64,000 nt of DNA from Harmothoe impar (lineage: Eukaryota > Annelida > Polychaeta > Phyllodocida > Polynoidae): contig OX381710.1 of assembly GCA_947462335.1 (NCBI GenBank), positions 35,835,204 through 35,899,203 of the forward strand, read 5' to 3'. Each line of letters starts with the position of its first letter. Within the stretch, counting starts at the first letter, position 1. The notes beneath the pieces are model-generated. The model ran no database searches and was not told the origin of the DNA. It saw nothing but the letters and a program-made list of their open reading frames with translations. Position numbers and translations under genes: made by a program. Of this stretch, positions 13,797-24,160 are shown piece after piece.

Positions 13797-13907
13797 GGCC
13801 GGCTGAATGAGATGATGTCGCAGCTGCGGATGCAGAACCAGCTGGGCCTGGTGCGTCCTGAGGCCACCTACCAGATGGACGCCGGTGTACAGGCCGAGGT
13901 CAGACAG
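13797..13907 (+). CDS. nup54: nup54 penultimate exon
   Basis: The exon is 111 bp, phase 0 at both ends, and encodes 37 residues beginning GRLNEMMSQLRMQNQ. It follows a TTGCAG acceptor and ends CAGACAG before GTGAGT. The upstream intron ends in a T/G-rich minisatellite that runs almost to the acceptor, and a near-copy of the acceptor and exon start lies about 460 bp upstream. The encoded segment is part of the helical region that pairs with Nup62 and Nup58 in known structures. Confidence 0.93.
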
Positions 13908-16900
13908 GTGAGTACACGCACCTGCAATGTATGGGAAATAAAAGACATTTTATTCCATGTTTGTGAATGTCTGTGCATTGACATTTTCTAAAAGATTTAA
14001 TTTGACTAACTACAGGAATTTGAATGTGGGTAGCAACTTCCCACGTCCGTCCTTCCTTCAGTAGGTCATGTGACATGGCTCAATGTAGCCCATGGTGTGC
14101 GAATAGTGTGTCCATAGGTAGCCCTTTTTAGAATGAAAAACAGCATTTAAGTGCCAAAAGATACTATTTGGAATATTTTAAAGAAGGGAACTAGCTACAC
14201 AAGATTGTGCTGAGACGGACATGAAGACGTCTGTCCTCACGTCCGGCCTAGTAGGTAGTTCCCTGATAATATCGTCTTCAGGGAGCATGGTGTCGAACAG
14301 CAGCATGCAGGTAGGACATCAAGGATGTGATTTGTTCTACTATCGTTTCCTAATATTCTGGCTGTAATATTTTAGACCCAATAACTGACCCTGGTCACTT
14401 CCCCAGATCCATTTAGAGACTTTTGTAACAAGTAGGGGAGGGGGGGCGCAGTCTTTGATGATTGGAGGAATTCAATATGACATTATAAAAAACGTCCCGT
14501 TTCCTACTAACTATATAGTGAAGATAAAATCACATCCAAGAAGACTACAGTTTGTACTCAACAATTAGTACATTGCCTGCTAATTGCCTCAAGTCATAAG
14601 CAGTCAGGACAACTATGGAGTCATTTATGATCTAGCACAAAAAGGACATGCTCATTCCCCGTCCCTACTCTCCCCATGGGGCAGGCCTCCCTGGATGCTA
14701 CGTGTCTTTAGGTGGGTGCCTAACCATTGAATGGCTTCATAGTGGTGTTATGTATCATGCCTTTTGCCTTCATGATGCATGATGGCATGATGGCGAGAAT
14801 CCTGCCAGTGCCGCATTTATGTATCATGCTGATCTTAAAGGGTTGTTGCACTGCCGAAGCGCCAACTTGATTAGACTCACCATGGATGCATTATGAAGAC
14901 AGGGCATAAAAGCAGCAAGTGAGCCGTGAAGGGTTAAGGGGCATGTTTAATTTCCCCCTCACTACTAACGTTAGGCTGCACAATAACCCGCCCCATGCCT
15001 CCCTTATTACTCCCCAGGGGGCACCTCGTGCTGAACAGCTCCCCGACACTGTAAGAAGTGCTGCTCATAGTGTAAGAAGTGGCCTCGTCATTACATTAAC
15101 CCTTTAATGACCACAGAGTGCTTTAATGTGCTATGCCCTTTGTCGTCATGTTGTTGTCGTGATACCTTTGTCGTCATGAGCCCAGGGCTGCATTCATGCA
15201 TCATGCCGACCCTTCAGGAGTGTATCAAGCATATAGGGTCAACATGGTGCTTGAATTTAGCACTAGCGAGTTACTGCATTGATCTATCATGACGACACAG
15301 AGCACAATGCAATTAACACTATGTGGTCCGTAAAGGGTTAATCACCCAAGAGATAATCACAGGCTCCCCTCACCACCCCGTCCCTACTTCTTAAGTGTAT
15401 TGGCCTCCCCGGATGTATTGTACTGGAAATGTCTATTCAACCTTTATGCTTAGTTGTTGCAGGGGGGGGGGTGTTTTTGACTGTCAGTGTCTCTGTTTAA
15501 CCAACAATCCACAGTAAGAGTCAATAGTCAAACAAGAAAGTGCCTTGTCAAAGAATTAAAGACCAATGCCGAAGCAGGGCGGAAGATACATGTGTAAAAT
15601 GTCTTAAGATTCCTCAAATGTATTCTAGTGAATAAGCTACTTAGAAATCACCTAAGGGGGTTCGTGTACTAAATTCAGGGATGAAAGTCTTCAGATTTTC
15701 AGATAAGACAGCAGTCATCACTGATTCACTCCCACTGGTCCTCCACATACACAAACAGGCTCCACTGCACGCTTCTCGATGTCACTTCTCCTAAAGAAGG
15801 CACAGTACAGTGTCCCATTAGACCTTAAAACCCTGAAAACGAAAATATAAAAGTATAATCCTCCACAAACGTCTCTGCACTGATTGTTACTTGGCTATAA
15901 GACCACGGTGTGGACTACTACACCAAGTAACACTATGGGTGCGGCTGTATCTCCTCTCCCTGCCCATCTCTCACCAATGCCCAATTTGATTATCTAAGCA
16001 GTGGGCTGCTATTGCCTCTGTGGTGAGGTACAGACGCCGTCAGATGCTGAAAGCGCCTTTGGTCGGACTTCCCTCAGCCCTTTAGGTGCAATGTGTTATA
16101 CGCTTTGTGGTCATGGTATGTATGAATGCAGCCCTGGTGAGTACTCGCCAGGGCTGTATGAATGCATCATGCCGACCCTACAGGGGTACATTACGCTGGT
16201 AATGTCGGCATGATGCATGAATACACCCGACAGGGCCGTATGAATGCATCATGACGATAAATGAAATCATTTCTCAACGCGCTATGCCGCCCTTAAAGAC
16301 TGCGCGTCAAAACATGATGGGAGGAATACTGTGGTTAATGTCCACTGCCCCTGCCTGGAGGACTCCGGAGTAGTGGTGGCAGCCGCCCCTCCTGCAGCTT
16401 TCACTGGAGTTAGGCACCCTGCTACACAGATTTCATCTTTGACAGGACAGGGGAAGGGCAGAGGGCCAAATGGTAGTCATGTCAGCCGGCCACAATGCCT
16501 ATAGAAAGCCTCCCCCAGAGCCACCTGCCCATAGCCCGCCCCTCCTGCTGCCCTCTCACTCCCCCTTTCATCTCAGGCTACAAAGGTACGGGGTGAGGTA
16601 GCACTGGCATTTCTGTTACATGGAACTTTTTCTTCTCTTCTTTTTCGTTGTTGTTGCCAATGGCTGTTCCTCCTACTCGTCAACATCACATATAGAAGTC
16701 TATCCTGTTCACATTTCTTCTTTTTGCACACGACGGAGCAAATACCATACCACTGTGTTTAAACACCCGTTGCTTATATACCTTATCACTCCGGCACTTA
16801 TACAATACGAGCGCTTATTTGAGACCAGATTTAAGTGCATTAGAGATATTTTGAGAACCCTTTATTCCCAGTGCTTGTTTTAGCTTATTTTAGTCGCGGC

Positions 16901-19136
16901 ACTTAGGTATGACGGTACGGTAGTCATTCCTGAACAGCAGGAAAGAGAAAAGTAGAGGCAGTGCAATAGAATTGACCTCATCTCATATACGCGTACTCAA
17001 ACCAATCCCATTGGTGGAGACCCTGGAGTAATAATAAGACCGGCAATCTGATGGGCTTTATAACGTTGGTGGTAATGAGCGGGGTTGGGTTACTCAGACG
17101 GGGGGCCCACCAAGCCCCTTGTAGATGGGGTCCTGAGTGCTGCCCTTTATTAAGGACACTTAAAGGCGCAGATTTCGGTACCCCTCCAGCGACAGTCGGA
17201 GTGGAGTCGGTACAGGTACTCAGCCCTATATATAGGGACGCTGGGGGTATAACATTGGTGGCGACCAGTGCCTGGGACGGCAGCAGGCAGGGGGTGGGGT
17301 GGGAACAGCAGGAGGAACACTTGACAGTTAACCCTTTACGGGCGGCATGATGCCTCAAGGATGCATGGTCCTTTGTCGGCATGAGACACTAATGCAGCGC
17401 CGGCGAGTAACACTGGATTGGCCATATAATGCCGACCTGTAAAGAGTATATTAACCCCGTAGCACCGGCATGATGTATATGAATGCAGCACTGGCGAGTT
17501 ACTTACATATTTTGCCAATATGCTGCTTTTAGAGGGTTAACTGTAGGGTTCTGGTAGAGTCCTCTACACAGTTCACACAGTCCCCTAAAACCTGGCGTCA
17601 CCCTCACTGTTGGGGGAATTACCCAGCAGCATTAATAGCAAGTGTTGCTACCCTGTGGCCGTCCCTAAACGTATCCACCCCCATCCAGCCCCCATCCAGA
17701 CCCCCTACTGCTCCCACACGTCAACCCTGCACACAACAAATACAAGTGATGCTAATATTAAATGTTTAAATAACATAGACGGTGGTTTACATGAAGGAAA
17801 GGAATATATAAAGAAATAAGATAACCATTTAAATAGTAACTGTATATATGTATAAACAAGAATCGAAACATTGTTTTGTCTGAAACACGCCATCACTAAA
17901 TACATATAAACTCCCTGTCTGATCACATGCTTCACTTGTGATCGTTAAGCACCGCATAGTGCTTTAGTGCGCTGTCCTCATGATGCATGATTGCTGCACT
18001 GGCCACTATCTCGCCAATGCTGCATTTTTGCATCCTACCGCCCCTACAGGGTTGATAAAATCACGCATTATGATGCATGAATGCAGCCCTGGCGAGTAGA
18101 TTCACCAGGGCTGCCTTCATCCATGCATCATGCCGATAAAGGGCATATGACATTAAAGCACTATCTTGCCCTTAAATGGTTAAACCATGCTGGCGTGCTA
18201 CATTGATCCGCACTGGTTGAACTAATGGTAGCAGTTTAGTTGGTGGTTACTGTGGGTTATCGATAATAAAGACGCTGGGGGCCAGTTGTGCTTCCGGCTA
18301 ATAATCGTTTTGTGGGGGAAATGACATACACACACAGCAATGGGACATTAGTCTAAATAGTTCACCTAAAAGGGTATAGGGTACGGCTCTGTTGTTGACA
18401 GAATAGTGTATGTGTGTCTGTAGGGTTCCCTTGTGTCATGGAACGTCATGGAATGTCATGGAATTTGAAAGCTGTCTTGACTGTCTTTTTTTTAAAAATA
18501 ATAATAATAATAAATTGCAGTGTTTCTTGGAATGTCATCGAAAATGAAAATAATGGATTTACCATTACAAAATATCCTAGAACGTACCATTTGCTTTCTA
18601 GATATAAGATTATTTTCTCAGGGGCCAGGCCCCTTGACCCCTGAGAAATGACATGGAGAATTTGAAATATGTTGTGGGAACCCTGGTTTGCTTTTTTATG
18701 ACTCATTCAACCTGTCTCGTAAACCTTGGTATCTGAGAGTGGTGACAGATGGCACATAAACAGTAGAGGTCCATCTGTCTGGCACTGACCCTCATAACGC
18801 TACCTTTCTAACCCCTAAAAGGTAGCAAAACTCGTTAAGGCACAACGCGTCCGCATGGTGCATAAATGCAGTCCTAGTGAGTATAGACTTGCCACGGCTG
18901 CATCCCTGCACCATGCCGGCAAATGGCATATCACACTAAAGCACTATGCCTCCCCTAATTTAAGGGGTTAAAGACATTGGCTCAGGACTAATCACATGTC
19001 ATCTTCCGTCTTTCAGCACCTGAAACAGCAACAGGAGGGCCTGACACACCTCATCAACATCATCAAGGACGACCTGGAGGACCTGGGGCTGATCGAGACG
19101 GGCCTGGAGGAGTCCGGCTCCATGTACAGGAGGTGA
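13797..19136 (+). CDS. nup54: Nucleoporin Nup54, last two exons (3' end of gene)
   Basis: This is the C-terminal end of Nup54, a subunit of the Nup62-Nup58-Nup54 complex that lines the central channel of the nuclear pore. Two exons (13797-13907 and 19017-19136) splice in phase 0 to give 76 residues and a TGA stop. The core HLKQQQEGLTHLINIIKDD followed by LEDLGLIETGL is recognisable from memory as the conserved C-terminal coiled-coil segment of animal Nup54. The preceding RLNEMMSQLRMQNQLG matches the RLNE..SQ.RMQN motif of the family. The protein ends 11 residues after the last GL-containing helix, close to the vertebrate C-terminus, so the TGA is probably the true stop. The FG-repeat N-terminus and central alpha/beta region were not found in 1-13796, so upstream exons are either before the window or too diverged for me to spot. 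Codons are strongly G/C-ending. Confidence 0.93.
14721..14937. mobile_element. TTAA-type MITE, copy 10 (nup54 intron)
   Basis: Starts TAACCATTGAATGGCTTCAT and ends GTGAAGGGTTAA. The interior is diverged (GATGCATGATGGCATGATGG). First of six copies in this intron. Confidence 0.65.
15096..15341. mobile_element. TTAA-type double-hairpin MITE, copy 11 (nup54 intron)
   Basis: TTAA flanks both ends: TTAACCCTTTAATGACCACA and CCGTAAAGGGTTAA. The inner GCTTTAATGTGCTATGCCC and CTGCATTCATGCATCATGCC blocks match the family well. Confidence 0.8.
16076..16299. mobile_element. TTAA-type double-hairpin MITE, copy 12 (nup54 intron)
   Basis: Starts AGCCCTTTAGGTGCAATGTG and ends GCCGCCCTTAAAG. It has a clear hairpin, CAGCCCTGGTGAGTACTCGC then CAGGGCTG. 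Confidence 0.75.
17338..17540. mobile_element. TTAA-type MITE, copy 13 (nup54 intron)
   Basis: TTAACCCTTTACGGGCGGCA at the left and TTAGAGGGTTAA at the right. The GGCATGATGTATATGAATG arm is retained, and the right part is shortened. Confidence 0.72.
17945..18183. mobile_element. TTAA-type double-hairpin MITE, copy 14 (nup54 intron)
   Basis: Starts TTAAGCACCGCATAGTGCTT and ends GCCCTTAAATGGTTAA. The second hairpin, GCAGCCCTGGCGAGTAGATT then CACCAGGGCTGC, is well preserved. Confidence 0.78.
18421..18685. mobile_element. hAT-like short element, about 265 bp (nup54 intron)
   Basis: The left end TAGGGTTCCC and right end GGGAACCCTG are inverted, with the CAGGGTT-type termini of hAT MITEs. Inside are repeated GTCATGGAA motifs near the left end and a CTCAGGGGCCAGGCCCCTTG hairpin, plus an (AAT)n tract at 18496-18512. 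No convincing 8-bp duplication is seen. Confidence 0.5.
18809..18971. mobile_element. TTAA-type MITE, copy 15 (nup54 intron, one hairpin)
   Basis: Starts TAACCCCTAAAAGGTAGCAA and ends AATTTAAGGGGTTAA. Only one hairpin unit remains. It ends about 45 bp before the terminal nup54 exon, very close to the branch-point region. Confidence 0.7.
19017..19136 (+). CDS. nup54: nup54 terminal coding exon with stop
   Basis: The exon follows the acceptor CGTCTTTCAG and encodes 39 residues from HLKQQQEGL to GSMYRR, then TGA at 19134-19136. The same bases (AG|GTGAGC) also form a passable splice donor, so readthrough splicing to another exon cannot be excluded. The family normally ends about here, so the stop reading is preferred. 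A possible poly(A) signal AATAAA lies at 19910-19915, with a weaker ATTAAA at 19730-19735. Confidence 0.93.
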   Translation, partial: HLKQQQEGLTHLINIIKDDLEDLGLIETGLEESGSMYRR

Positions 19137-20338
19137 GCCCACCTCCCACCTCTCCGGGACAAGCGGAACTCATCTGTCAACGGACGCCGCCAACAGGGGT
19201 CACTAGTGGTGCGCCTGATGACTTCACGTCACTGACCGCCGTGACGTGACGTGCAGGTTTGGTGGGGGAGGGAGGGGGTATAGGCAGAGTCAGATACAGG
19301 GGGTATTGAGAGTGTGGGGGGGGGGGGGGGGAAGGGGTCCCCGTCAGACCTCCACCACCAAAGAGACTGAACAATTGACAGTGGCAGGATGACGTGAAAT
19401 AGGCGGGAACCGGTATTATTATGGGACAGAGGGCGGGGGGAGGGAATGGAAAGCGACATAAAAGAGGGAGAATTAAAGGCCACCCTGAGGAAAGCCCCTT
19501 GAAGGTTGTAATCTGCGTTATCTTCACGCCTCTACAGCCAGGGCCCGCCTGTTGGCGCCGGGGTGGGGTGTAGGGGTGGGGGCTGCTTGAGGGGAGCTGC
19601 TCGTGGTGTCGAGCAGTTGTGAGCAGCTTGAAGGAGCTGCTCCAGGTGTCATGTCTGTAGACACACTGGGGGGTCGGTCGTGTTCTCCAGCACTGCTCGT
19701 GTCTATGTTACTGGTACCTCTTTAAGCTCATTAAACTGTTTTTGTTAGATATTCCTGAGAGCTGCTCCACACGCTGAGAGCTGTGGTGGACTTGTAATGG
19801 CGAGTAACTCATTATGTTACCGCTAGGCAGCGCTCCCGTACGAAGGCCCTACTAGACTGGGCTTCTTAAAGCTTGTACTTGTGATGCATTTAACGTATAT
19901 TATATGTGAAATAAACGGAAATATCAACAATTTCTTCCCGTTTCTCATTCCCACTAACACACACATACATACAGCATGTAGACACACATACAAGCAAGCA
20001 CATCTTCCTGTCATTTTGTGTATTCATAATTATGTTGTATCATTAATAGATCAGCAGCAGGTTAAATAGGTTAAATAGAGCAATATATGTGACATGTACT
20101 GGGAATATATAGAGAGTTTATTAAGGAACAGCACGGAATTTGATATGCAGTGTTTTTGTTTTTCATGAGAATGAAACACCAAACACAAATTTAAGTGTTA
20201 TGTTTAAACAAACGAGGCTATACTGTAGTTTTTATGAACAAACTTCAGCAAAACTTATTTTCGTGATAAGGGAAAGCTTAAGCCTATACCTTCCACTTCC
20301 AGACCCCGCTGCCCATCCAAACAGCAGATAAGATAGGT
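19137..20338. other. nup54 3' flank / probable 3' UTR
   Basis: Follows the nup54 stop. It contains a run of G at about 19317-19331, GAGCTGCTC motifs at 19590-19770 and possible poly(A) signals at 19730 and 19910. No further exon is recognised. Confidence 0.55.
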
Positions 20339-20881
20339 AGAAGTTGCCTGTAGCCGACTTGTGTATACTGGGCAGATGGAGATAAATAGTCAGAAGTAGT
20401 TGCCTATAGCCGACTTGTATATAGTGGGCAGCTGGAGGTAAATAGGTAGAAGTTGGCTGTAGCCGACTTGTATATATAGTGGGCAGCTGGAAGTAAATAG
20501 CTAGAAGTTGGCTGTAGCCGACTTGTATATAGAGTGGGCAGCTGGAGGTAAATAGCTAGAAGTTGGCTGTAGCCGACTTGTATATATAGTGTGCCTCTAC
20601 ATGGGTAAAAATCGACACGGCGACACGGCCCTTTTAGGCCCTTTTAAAAATCGACAGACACAGAAAATTAGGGCTAAAAATCGACCTACAGAGATTTTTC
20701 TATGAATTCTTACATATGTAAAAATCGACACAGTGACACGGCCCTTTTGCTAAAAATCGACACGGCGACACGGTCAAAACTATAGGGACCCATGTAGAGG
20801 CACTATAGTGGGCAGCTGGAGGTAAATAGCTAGAAGTTGGCTGTAGCCGACTTGTATAATTATATAGTGGGCAGCTGGAGA
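20339..20881. repeat. Minisatellite (about 55-bp unit) interrupted by a MITE
   Basis: About six units of AGAAGTTGGCTGTAGCCGAC, then TTGTATATATAGTGGGCAGC and TGGAGGTAAATAGCT. Each unit contains a small palindrome, GTTGGCTGTAGCCGAC. The array is broken at 20591-20803 by an inverted-repeat insertion. Confidence 0.85.
20591..20803. mobile_element. 213-bp MITE with 16-bp perfect inverted ends
   Basis: The ends are GTGCCTCTACATGGGT and its exact reverse complement. TATAGT lies on both sides, giving a 6-7 bp target duplication and restoring the minisatellite when removed. The interior repeats TAAAAATCGACACGGCGACA-like blocks at least three times. A similar CTAAAAATCGACATGGGACA occurs near 61888. 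The superfamily is uncertain. Confidence 0.75.
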
Positions 20882-22289
20882 GCTTTACCCTTATCTGTCC
20901 CAGAGTGCACTCGGCGTCCATAAGGTGACCTGGCCGGAAGCACCCCGCCCCACATTGATCTACAGTCACGTGATAGTGCCATGTGACCCTGTGTCTGAGG
21001 GGGTCTGAGGGCACTCTGAATGACAAAGGGACGTGTGACCCAGGTCAGCACCCTGCTGATCCCTCTTAAATCCCACACACTCCCGGCCCCCCAACAGGCG
21101 CGATTCAATTTGCACCCGTCTCCCGCCCATCTATTGCACATTCCTCACAAGTAATCTAAACCGATTTAGTCCGACTGTTTTTATCGGATCCTACACTCCC
21201 CACTGCTAGTTGTGTGCGGCCCGCTCACCCCGTGGCCTCGTGAAAGCCCGTCCTGTGGATAAACAAGGCTATGTGTCAGGGAAGTTTGCATTGGTACGCC
21301 TCCCTATTTGTCCTTTTTCCCTCCTCCCCAGACGTTCCATTCATACAGGGGATACAGAGGTCCTATTGGGGGCCGCCCACAGGGGGATAAATGGATGAAG
21401 GTGTGACGTCAGCACCAGTAGTAAAGGATTGGCCTCATTCGGCGATAGTCACCGCGGTAATCTTCTCAGGGTCTGGTCATTTTAATTACAGCCGAGGGAG
21501 GGGGGCATTTGGACTCCTTGAGAGGGAAACCCCTCAAAAAATGAGGGGGACCAAAACAATCTCACCCCTGTGCGATGTTATAAATTCAAAAAAAAAATGG
21601 CTGCAGATGTGGCGTTAGCATAGGTAAACATATGTGTCCGCATTTAATTTGAACCCTGCTGGAGTGCCCCACCCTCCCGGCTCCCAAATGTTAAACAAAT
21701 GACTACTCCCTTACTGACGCCTGGTCCGGGTCAGGACCCCGTCTGTACCGAGCATACAGCCGGCCACACTACCTCCTGATTACAGGCACAAGGCGACCCA
21801 TTGCTTCTACCCAAAGCCACCCACCTCTTACCGCACATTTTTAACTCTGATATCTGGGCAATAGGTCTTAAGTGACTGGACCCGCTTGGGCTGGCCAGTC
21901 AGCATATCTGGACAGGGCCTTGATTGGGCAGGCCCAGGAGTGGTCCCTGGAGGGCGGTTTCAGTGGCAGCAGAGCGGCCGTGTGTTAATCTTAAGGTCAC
22001 CCGGAGTAGGAGGAGGTGGCGCTTTTTCCAGGCAGTTCACTTGGTCGGCGTCTCCTATGCGGGAATAGCCCTTTATCGGATACTCTTGCTATAGTCATCT
22101 CTTCTAAATCTTGGAATTGACATATTTATGTACTATTTGGTATAGCATACCCTTTCACTAAGAAAGGATGCAAACTTACGTGAAATGGATAAAGAGTATG
22201 GTCCGGACTTTAGGTGTCAATTTACGGTAGTATGGTATTGTCTCAGACTTAAATACTAGGACTAATACTAGGCCTAGTAGTCCATAGAC
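20882..22289. other. No gene seen
   Basis: Mixed-composition sequence with a CRE palindrome at 21404 and short frames lacking homology. Confidence 0.55.
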
Positions 22290-22354
22290 ATGTAAGTAGT
22301 ATGGGGAAAGTGGCGTTAGACGTAGGCTACAGTATATTAGACTGATAAGTAGTA

Positions 22355-22534
22355 CAGTCAACTCCCTCTAATGTGGCCACCCTTGGGACTATGAAAAAGT
22401 GGCTGCTTTGGTGGGGTGGCTGCATTAGAGGGGGTCATTTTCTGTACATTGTAGTATGTCTGGGACTATGAAAAGTGTCTGCATTAGAGGGATTGGCTGC
22501 ACTGGAGGGGTGGCCGCTAAGAGGGAGTTGACTG
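22355..22534. mobile_element. Tc1/mariner-like MITE, 180 bp, with TA target site
   Basis: Inverted ends begin CAGTCAACTCCCTCTAATG and continue GGCCACCC. The right end is a diverged reverse complement. TA dinucleotides flank it (22353-22354 and 22535-22536). Deleting the element restores the minisatellite sequence AAGTAGTATATGG exactly. No coding capacity is seen. The TA duplication and CAGTC ends fit Tc1/mariner mobilisation. Confidence 0.75.
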
Positions 22535-22802
22535 TATATGGAAAGTGGCATTGGTACCAGGGAACCAAGAGCAGTATAAGATTATAAGCATTATATGGAA
22601 AGTGGCATCAGTACTGAGTGCAGTTTAAGATTGACAAGTAGTATATGGAAAGTGGCATTAGTACCAGGGAACCAAGAGCAGTATACAATTAATAAGTAGT
22701 ATATGGAAAGTGGCATTAGTACCAGGGAACCAAATGCAGTATAAGAGTGATAAGTAGTATATTGAAAGTGGCATTAGTACCAGGGAACCAAGAGCAGTAT
22801 AC

Positions 22803-23336
22803 ATATGAAAATTCAGTGGGTGTATCATGTGCGCAAGTATTTAATGCTCTATCTCCGGACTATAGAAATATCCCAGACTTCATTTCTTTTAAGCGTAAAG
22901 CTAAAGAAGAAATGCTGAATACTATACCGGTACTCTAAAACATACATGAGACAATCAAATCGTATGTTCTTTTCTTAACTTTTTTTCTTTTTAAATAGGG
23001 GGATATTATATTATATCATTGAGAAGTTAAAACCAAATGAAATTGCTGCCTGTAAGTTTTCCGCAAAAGGACTCATAGTTATTTCATGTATGTATTATGA
23101 TGAGATTAATCATATGATGATACCACTATACAACAGCTAGCCTGACAGTGGGTCATCGGCTTTATTGATCAAGCGCAGATACTATGTACACTCGACTTTA
23201 TGTATAGTGAAAAATTGATTTGCTGGTTATCAGGTAAAAGAATTACCTCATTCCATACACGAGTGTTCTACAAAAAGCAAAAAATGTTAAATCTTAAGAA
23301 CTTGTGGTCAATAAAGTCAAATTTGTTCATAAAAAA
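22803..23336 (+). mobile_element. 5'-truncated non-LTR retrotransposon (LINE) 3' end inside a minisatellite
   Basis: This 534-bp insert interrupts a 58-bp tandem repeat. Its first 45 codons (22803-22938) resemble the extreme C-terminus of LINE reverse-transcriptase proteins: VFNALSPDYRNIPDFISFKR, then KAKEEML and a stop. An AT-rich 3' UTR follows, with AATAAA at 23310-23315 and a seven-A tail. The flanking ATAC (22799-22802 and 23337-23340) is a likely target-site duplication. Removing the insert restores a normal repeat junction. The clade is not resolved. Confidence 0.7.
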
Positions 23337-24069
23337 ATACAACTGATAAGTAGTATATGGAAAGTGGCATTAGTATCAGGGAACCGAGTGCAGTGTAAGA
23401 TTGATAAGTAGTATATGGAAAGTGGCATTAGTACCAGGGAACCAAGAGCAGTATACGATTGATAAGTAGTATATGGAAAGTGGCATTTAACAGGTGCAGG
23501 CTGCTACGAAAAACATAGTAGCAACTTAGTAATATATGGAACGTGGATAGAGTATGGACATTAGCTATTTTAAGCTGACTGTCATATGAAAAGCAATAGC
23601 TCATATGAATAGCAAATGCTCATATAAACTACTAGTCCTGGTATAAGATATGAGAAATCACTGTCTAGGAAACTATATCGGAGATAATACGATTGTGACT
23701 ACCTTTTAATTCAGATTCGTCCCGTGCTTTAGTTGAGAAATAATGCGAATAACATGTTACTCGATTGTTGTATCTTGACCCTTTAAGGCCGAATGCATAA
23801 CAGCACAAGATTAATAATAGGAACGCATGCTGCGTTGTTGTCTGCATATAACTAGACGTAGGTCCCGGCAAAATATCTTCAAACTAAGTCTATATATAGT
23901 AATCCATGTAGTTATACAGCATGCTATAGTTATCAATCTCACCTGTGAATATATGGGTGAATAGTTTTAGTATGGTAGCTGTGGGCTGACTACGGTAGTC
24001 CTGCTCAGCCCGGCCCCACAAAACATTGGCATTTTGCGTTAAAACCCGGATGGAGACGTAATCGACCAC

Positions 24070-24093
24070 GTCACGTGACCAGCATCACGTGAC
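24070..24093. promoter_or_regulatory. Paired CACGTG E-boxes (CLEAR/USF type)
   Basis: GTCACGTGAC (24070-24079) and ATCACGTGAC (24084-24093) are 14 bp apart, centre to centre. GTCACGTGAC is the TFEB/USF/MITF-family palindrome. No adjacent gene is identified, so function is inference from the motif pair only. Confidence 0.35.
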
Positions 24094-24132
24094 CTCATGA
24101 GACGCCAGGCGCTAGTACTACCCCCTCTCTAT

Positions 24133-24160
24133 CCCCCACCACCCACCACCCACCACCCCC
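24133..24160 (-). other. G-quadruplex-forming tract (minus strand)
   Basis: The plus strand CCCCCACCACCCACCACCCA continues to CCACCCCC. The minus strand has four or more runs of three to five G separated by two-base or four-base loops, which meets the usual G4 pattern. A similar C-rich tract occupies 7436-7475. Confidence 0.6.

Larger units (their letters stand above)
22290..23490. repeat. Minisatellite (about 58-bp unit) split by two transposon insertions
   Basis: Units read GATAAGTAGTATATGGAAAG, then TGGCATTAGTACCAGGGAAC and CAAGAGCAGTATAAGATT. There are about four full units before the LINE insert and two to three after it, with a diverged unit before 22355. The array is interrupted at 22355-22534 (TA-flanked MITE) and 22803-23336 (LINE tail). 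Confidence 0.85.

Noticed and set aside
13356..13991. 211-codon open frame rich in CHYPYMCVLVVSLPLCV
   Set aside because: It is the translation of a 60-bp intronic minisatellite that stays open by chance. Only 13797-13907 is a real exon, and this frame runs past its donor.
14278..14306. 29-bp micro-exon candidate between the nup54 exons (TCTTCAG..CATGCAG|GTAGG)
   Set aside because: Its length would shift the frame between two phase-0 exons, and the family has no insert there.
16620..16883. 87-codon frame with hydrophobic start (MELFLLFFFVVVANG)
   Set aside because: It could mimic a signal peptide but lies in the nup54 intron, has no homology that I recognise and the T-rich DNA explains the hydrophobicity.
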